Positions 58,793 through 64,000 of a stretch of 64,000 nucleotides of DNA are shown in pieces. The notes beneath the pieces were generated by a model, which saw nothing but the letters and a program-made list of their open reading frames with translations, did no database searches and was not told where the DNA came from. The position numbers were made by a program, and so were the translations under genes. The DNA is from Cladophialophora immunda (Eukaryota > Ascomycota > Eurotiomycetes > Chaetothyriales > Herpotrichiellaceae), in assembly GCF_000835495.1 (NCBI RefSeq), contig NW_015622542.1, positions 1,882,485-1,946,484 on the forward strand, written 5' to 3'. How positions within the stretch are numbered: the stretch's first letter is position 1; every line of letters starts with the position of its first letter.

Positions 58793-59370
58793 GGGTACAG
58801 GGGGGGTAGAGGTTGGGCCCTGCTTTGTGATGTCAACTTCAACTCGACCTTGAATCATTGCCGATACCCGACCTCCAGAGACCCTAGACCCTTCTCATTT
58901 ACAGATGAGAGGCCAGGGACTCATGCTGCAAACGAAACACCATTCTGTCCGCCGCAGATACTTCCTCCAGGTGGTCTTTCAATGACTGGTAGAGCACAGC
59001 CTGCAAGACACGGCACTGAATGAGAATGGCACAGTTCTGGCCTACCCAGCTTCGTCGCGAAATGAGAGGGCGCCACTGCATTGACTGAAAGAGCTCCATC
59101 ATCGGCATTTTGTGCTGCAACGGAGAAAATCTAACCTCTCCACCTCTCCCTCCACCTCCACCCCCACCTCCACATAGAGATTATTCTCAGCAGGCTGCGG
59201 CTTTGCGTGGAGCTGACGGAATGGGGATGTTTGGACCTTGTCCCACAACGGTCCGTTCGAGCCCTGACGGGCATAACGAATGTTTGCTTTAAGGAGCTTT
59301 CAGCGACTTCGCAGCATGGGATCCAACGACTCGCTGCCATACATTTGACTCACTGTCCGCATATGTGAGC
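58793..59370. other. Intergenic region with a CCACCT microsatellite
   Basis: This is the 3' flank of the C2H2 regulator and the promoter of the aldehyde dehydrogenase. It holds a CCACCT/CCTCCACC microsatellite at about 59137-59175. No gene is seen. Confidence 0.5.
59137..59175 (+). repeat. CCACCT-type microsatellite
   Basis: Imperfect copies of CCACCTC and CCACC alternate over about 38 bp, pure pyrimidine apart from A, about 200 bp upstream of the aldehyde dehydrogenase start. Confidence 0.6.
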
Positions 59371-61108
59371 ATGGCCGGCGCATGTAACTTGCCACGAAGA
59401 TGCTACCGGATGCTGGCGCCGGTGCCGGTAAAGCAGTCCCGGGCATACTCGCAGCCGATCAGGCCTGACAAGCAGTTTTATTCCTTTGCGAACCTTATCA
59501 ACGGCCGTCTCAGGCATTGTGCACCGTTTCAGCAAGCCATCAACCCGTCTACCAAAGAGGCGCTCTGGGATGTCCCGATCGCAACCGAAAGCGACCTGAA
59601 CGCCGCGACTGCAGCGGCTACCGAGGTATTCCGGACATGGTCACGCACTCCCTGGGCGAGACGTCAAGATGGATTGAAGAAGGCAAAGAGTATCCTCGAC
59701 TCCGCAAAGCAGGATTTTGCCGCACTGTTGAGCTGGGAGGGTGGCAAGCCGGTAATCTTGTTGGCATTTCCCACGATAGGCCTCTACATCGCTGAATGTT
59801 GGGCAGATCCAATTTGCAGCGCTTGAGGTGGAACAGGCCCTTGCTATTCTTGACTTTCACGGTTTGCACTAGACCACGCGAAGAACACAGGCGGCACTGA
59901 TGGCTGACCTGACCGCAGCAACCCACGAGCCGCTTGAGGATCGATTGATCCAAGATGACGACGAACTCCGCCTGACGCTGCGGTACGCGCCAATGGGCAC
60001 TGTGGCTGCCATATGCCCGTGGAATTTCCCTTTGGCCCTTGCCATGTCCAAAGTTTGTGCCGCGCTACTGACGGGGAATTGTGTGATTGTCAAGCCTTCG
60101 CCCTTCACTCCTTATAGTGTGCTCAAGTTCGCCGAGCTTGTCAAGGACCTCTTCCCTCCCGGCGTGTTGCAGACCTTGAATGGAGATGAAAAGCTGGGTC
60201 CTCTCATGTGCTCGCATCCCGACATTCAAAAGATCAGTTTCACCGGATCTATCGCAACAGGGAAACGAATCGTGGCGTCCACGGCGTCCACGCTGAAGCG
60301 CGTGACGCTGGAGCTCGGGGGAAACAGTGCGAGCATCGTGTGTCCAGACGTCGATCCAGCGGTCGTGGCTCCTCAAATCGCGATGGGCGCCTTTTTCAAT
60401 TCCGGCCAACTGTGTGTCGCGAGCAAGAGGATCTACGTGCACAACGACATATACGACGAGTTTCTGGAGGCCATGGTCGGCACAGTTCGCAGCTGGGTCG
60501 TTGGAGAGACCTCGGACCTCCAGCCGGGAACCATGCTTGGTCCTGTACAAAATGAAAATCAATACAACGTTGTTCGAGGGTTTTTCAAGGATGCCGAGGA
60601 CAACGGATACAAATTTGCCCTTGGCTCCCCGATCGACGCCGACGCTTCTGCTCGATCGAAAAGCTTCCTCATCCGGCCTGCCATCATTGACAACCCGCCG
60701 GACGAGTCAATGATTGTTAGAGGGGAACCCTTTGGTGAGTCGCCTCTTTTCTGACAGCGGCTATCAGCGAACCTTGCCAGCGTCTGACGCATGTCCACAG
60801 GACCCATCGTGCCCGTCCTCAGGTGGGACGACGAAGAAGAGATCATCAAAAGGGCCAACGATACCAACACCGGTCTCGGAGGCGCGGTTTGGTCGGCCGA
60901 TGTTGATCGTGCGCATGCCATCGCGGAGCGGATCGAAGCTGGCACGGTTTGGATCAACGGGTACGAAAGACCCCTGGCTCAGGCGTACTGTGCGGGTCAA
61001 AAAGAAAGTGGACTTGGAGGAGAATTGGGGACGGAAGGACTGCGAGGCTTTTGTAACGCGCAAACCGTTCATTACTACAAGACTCCAGTGGCTGGCCGGC
61101 GGACCTGA
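59371..61108 (+). CDS. NAD(P)-dependent aldehyde dehydrogenase
   Basis: Four exons (59371-59751, 59807-59861, 59919-60734, 60801-61108) give 519 aa. The second intron (59862-59918, GTTTGC...CGCAG) is fixed by the family: it joins LEVEQALAILDFH to ATHEPLEDRLIQDDDE at the expected distance from GKP. Motifs are ICPWNFPLALA, FTGSIATG for cofactor, the general base Glu in LELGGN, and the catalytic Cys in FFNSGQLCVA. The C-terminal block ESGLGGELG is also present. The first 28 residues are basic and Arg/Ser-rich, so a mitochondrial target is possible. It would oxidise an aldehyde to an acid, and may pair with the dioxygenase of the same cluster. Confidence 0.9.
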
Positions 61109-63186
61109 CTGTTTGAAGCCCTTTGCAAGTGACCGACGAACCCCGCTACCCAGTATCCTGAACATCAAGAAATAGACTCGGGAGCGAATCTCTGTGCCAC
61201 GGCAAGAAGCCTTTTACAAGTTGGCCCCCAATCGCCAGCCTTGACTACAATCGCTGCCTCTTTTGCTCAGCGCTCTGTGATGTGATGTAGAGCTCTCACC
61301 GAGTCTTCGCCCCGGACTCTATGTATATATCTGTATATGGAATACGTATTGATACTGGAGTCACTCTCGGACGAGTGTACGAGCGGCAAATACGGCCGGT
61401 GAGTTTCCTACATACCTCTGTGTAGCGAGTGTTGTACACCGTAAAGTCCCAGGGCATCTTCTCCCCCCTTGCTGCAGCTCGATATAGGCCGGGCGTCGCT
61501 TACAACGAACCATTCAAAGCCCAGAACCGCCGGTGGACAGCTCGTATATTCTCGCCTCTCGCATCTATCCTCGTTCCGACGGAGACCCTTTGGATCCGTC
61601 CTGCGGTTCAACATGCGGACCCACCCGAGAGTCTCGTCAACGGGATAAGTAATCGGGTGCTTTTCTTTGCTGTGTGAGATATTCCGGGTTAGCCCATCCT
61701 TCCTTCGAACATCTTCAATTTCTCTTCTTGCGATTGCAGACTTAGCGCGAAGCATTTGAAGCTATTGCTGGCACCCTTTTCGAGTCTCCTAGTACTATGG
61801 AACTTCATCAATCCTCAACGTTGCCAAATCTTCAAAAGTTCGATGTTCAATGTAGTCGGCGAAGATCCAATTGATAGTTCACTGCAGAGGTGACTCAGTT
61901 GCGAGCCGTCTTGCTCGTTGACATGTTCCTGCTCCACAAACTTTGTCCAGCTCGAAAGACGCAAGTATTCATCGGGGTATATTTCTCAGGGAATGTTATA
62001 TCGTCGTCAGCAAACACAATAATTTTGTGTGCCTCCTTTCGTTCTTGAGGAATATGGGCAATAGCGGATGTAAGCTGTTCTCGTTTGTTTGCACAGCTAG
62101 CCTGGAATTCATCAATTCTAATTTTGTCTCAACTCTTTTTATTCCACTCCAGGGAGCTTGAACCGCACCAAGAATACCAGGAAGAGCGCATATCGAATGT
62201 ACCGAGTTCCAGCTTTTATATGGTACTGAATTCCTTCCGAAAGAGCCTGGAGGCTTTCCCAGAGTATTGTAATCACAGTCATCACGTTGCTCGGTGTGAG
62301 AATCGGGTTCTTCGGAATTGGAATATGTCTATGTCTCATGTATGAGATACCTCGAATAAATAAGGCGATTACATTTGAAGATGCTAGAAGTATTAGGTAC
62401 ATAGTTTCTTATTAATAGGCCATGGGGACATACAATAGTGTGATAAGCCAGAGTGATCGGTGGCCTGCCATCATAGAGTAAGTGAAGAGCATGTCGGTGG
62501 GAAGTTCGACAACACTGCTGCCTATTTCTGTCTCCTATGGATTCGTGACTATTATACCGGGGCTCTGCGAGTCCCAACACACCCACTTTCATCGATGCCA
62601 ATTTCTTGATAAACGTATCTGTGCAATCGGCGAGAATTGTGAAACTAAAACATTATAGTATTGACAAGGAAAGGAAAACTCAACCCGATCCCACTATCCT
62701 GTTAATGGGGATCTTATTTCACACCCCTCTGAGTAGGATTCTGATTCTCGGCTCTGTCAGATCAGCACAACCCACACGTCCGCCACTTTCCACATGGAAG
62801 TTTAGGCAGTATTGCAAGGGCAGGGAATCTGCCAGGTTCCTGACGCTCGTCTGACACGGGTGCCTAACCGAGAAGCAAGTTCAGCCGACCGGAAGGGGCC
62901 AGAATAAGCCCCTGGTGTGTCTGCTCAGGGAGTGCTCAGGGAGCCTCAGTGATGCTCAGCCAAGAGCTCAGTTAAAGCTCAGGTTAAAGCGGCCTTCGCT
63001 CACCCTCTAGGACCAAACTGTAAATAGCAAGTAGGTTTTTCGTTCTCGAGTAATAGAGGTGAGCGGCTAACTATCCATTCTACCCGTTTCTCTCTTCAGT
63101 ATATATAGTTCTCGCAGCTGCGTGAGAGCGCGTGATAGATTCCTGTGCTTCAAGATTACGGGTGAGCGGCAGCTGAGACCAATCTC
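61109..63186. other. Gene-free region, 2.1 kb
   Basis: No frame above about 115 codons and no family signature is seen on either strand. It becomes AT-rich from about 61,700 to 62,850. The only organised feature is the phased GCTCAG array at 62923-62982. It may be a relic or a spacer between cluster genes. Confidence 0.55.
62923..62982 (+). repeat. GCTCAG hexamer array with about 11-bp period
   Basis: GCTCAG occurs at 62923, 62934, 62954, 62966 and 62977, with a variant CCTCAG at 62944. Steps are 11, 10, 10, 12 and 11 bp, near one turn of B-DNA. The bases between copies differ, so this is not a simple tandem repeat. Confidence 0.6.
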
Positions 63187-64000
63187 TTACTTCGCCGTTC
63201 GAAGCTGGTGGAGGCTTGCACTCGGTCGGAAACTAAGCGTCGCTTCCACACCCTCCTGTTTCACCCCCAAAGCCTCTCTGAGCTTCCATTCCTTCGTCGG
63301 GTCTACGAGTCGAATCTGCCCAAACGATCAGTCTCTGTCAGAACAAACATATCTTGGCGGTGAAGGCAAAACAGAGAGCACTTCAACTCACATCAAACGT
63401 GGAGTACATGGTCGCCACGAGCTTGTAGATCTCACAGCGCGCAATGTTTCTTCCCATGCAAGCGCGATCACCCGCGCCCCAGGTCAAATCCGCCCTGCTC
63501 ATCCAACGCAGCCGCTCTGCGTAGGCATCCGGGCTCTCTGTGGGCTCCATCAGCCACCGCTCCGGCCGGAACAGCTGTGCGTCGGCGCCGTAGACGTCTT
63601 TGTTGAAATGCGTCGCGCCGCCCAATATCGCGACCGCCGTGCCGGCTGGCACGCGGCGGCCGTCGTCGAGGATGAACTCTCGACCCGGGGGGATCTCGCG
63701 GCGAGAGAGCGCTGCGCCGAGGGGGAAGCAGCGGAAAGTTTCGTGGATGACCGCGTCAAGGTAGGTCAGTTTCTGGACCTCAACCCAGAGGGGCGGCATC
63801 TGGAGGCCGGAGGATTGCAGCTCGGCGTGCAGGTTGGCGGCGATGGAGGGCTGCTGGCCGAGAAAGTAAACCACCGCTGTGACGATGGCGGCGACCGATT
63901 CACCGCCCGCGAAGAGCGGCGTCGTGGCGTAGCCATGCAGGACCAGCTCGTCGACGGTCTGCGGGAACTTCTCCTTGGTCTCCAGGAGCTGGTCGAGGAG
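63187..64000 (-). CDS. Cytochrome P450, C-terminal part (continues past the window)
   Basis: The model is complement(63187-63315, 63392 to beyond 64000). About 245 C-terminal residues are visible, and the 5' end lies outside. The I-helix region reads LFAGGESVAA, where Glu holds the acidic position. The K-helix motif is ETFR, a PERW motif follows, and the haem loop is WGAGDRACMGRN, with Trp in place of the first Phe. A 76-bp intron (GTGAGT...GGGCAG) joins STFD to the last 42 residues, IRLVDPTKEWKL onward. The haem loop and C-terminus resemble the pisatin-demethylase-like group of fungal P450s. Its place at the end of the polyketide cluster suggests a tailoring role. Confidence 0.87.

Noticed and set aside
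59815..59920. An alternative 63-bp intron (GTGGAA...CACAG) in the aldehyde dehydrogenase.
   Set aside because: It would delete the conserved LEVEQAL segment; the 57-bp intron 59862-59918 keeps it and gives the exact family spacing.
62923..62982. A CRISPR-like array.
   Set aside because: The unit is six bases with 4-6 base spacers in a fungal genome; it has none of the properties of a CRISPR.

Overview
The window is genomic DNA of a filamentous ascomycete (Pezizomycotina, perhaps Eurotiomycetes). Genes carry many 46-110 bp GT-AG introns with CTRAY branch points, the conserved genes are eukaryotic (Sen15, Gid4, Mago nashi), and there are Zn2Cys6 regulators and a fungal highly reducing polyketide synthase. 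I give 21 gene models, 19 complete (the PKS with a frameshift) and two cut by the window ends. All exon joins were read by eye from reading frame, splice sites and family conservation. I saw no tRNA, rRNA or CRISPR.

Layout. (1) 1-8303: housekeeping block with a partial unknown gene, Sen15, a UBTD-type ubiquitin-like protein, Gid4/Vid24 and Mago nashi. (2) 8947-12719: a large NLR-like STAND protein with lipase-like, NACHT and ankyrin parts. (3) 14082-33901: a probable aromatic-acid catabolic cluster with a bacterial-type 4,5-dihydroxyphthalate decarboxylase, two allantoate-permease-family transporters, a salicylate-hydroxylase-like FAD monooxygenase, a metallo-beta-lactamase-fold lactonase, an amidohydrolase-type decarboxylase, a zinc alcohol dehydrogenase, a Zn2Cys6 regulator and a P450. 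A CTCCCCG/CGGGGAG motif recurs upstream of five of these genes and may be the binding site of the cluster regulator. (4) 34936-64000: a polyketide cluster built on the lovastatin core trio, namely a LovB-like PKS without an ER domain, a LovC-like trans-enoyl reductase and a LovG-like releasing hydrolase. Around them lie an AflR-type regulator, a carotenoid-cleavage-type dioxygenase, two P450s, a C2H2 regulator and an aldehyde dehydrogenase. The LovD, LovF and HMG-CoA reductase genes of the lovastatin cluster are not in the window.

How the genes may work together. In block 3 the transporters would import an aromatic acid, the oxygenases would hydroxylate it, and the two decarboxylases, the dehydrogenase and the lactonase would funnel it toward ring cleavage. 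In block 4 the PKS and its trans-ER would build a reduced, possibly methylated and decalin-type polyketide that the hydrolase releases. The dioxygenase could then cleave an alkene to an aldehyde for the aldehyde dehydrogenase to oxidise, with the P450s adding oxygen. That last step is inference.

The most notable points are the dioxygenase plus aldehyde dehydrogenase pair inside a LovB-type cluster, a single-base frameshift in the PKS condensation domain near 46,320, the shared promoter motif of the catabolic cluster, and an alternating inverted-repeat element at 49,684-50,150.
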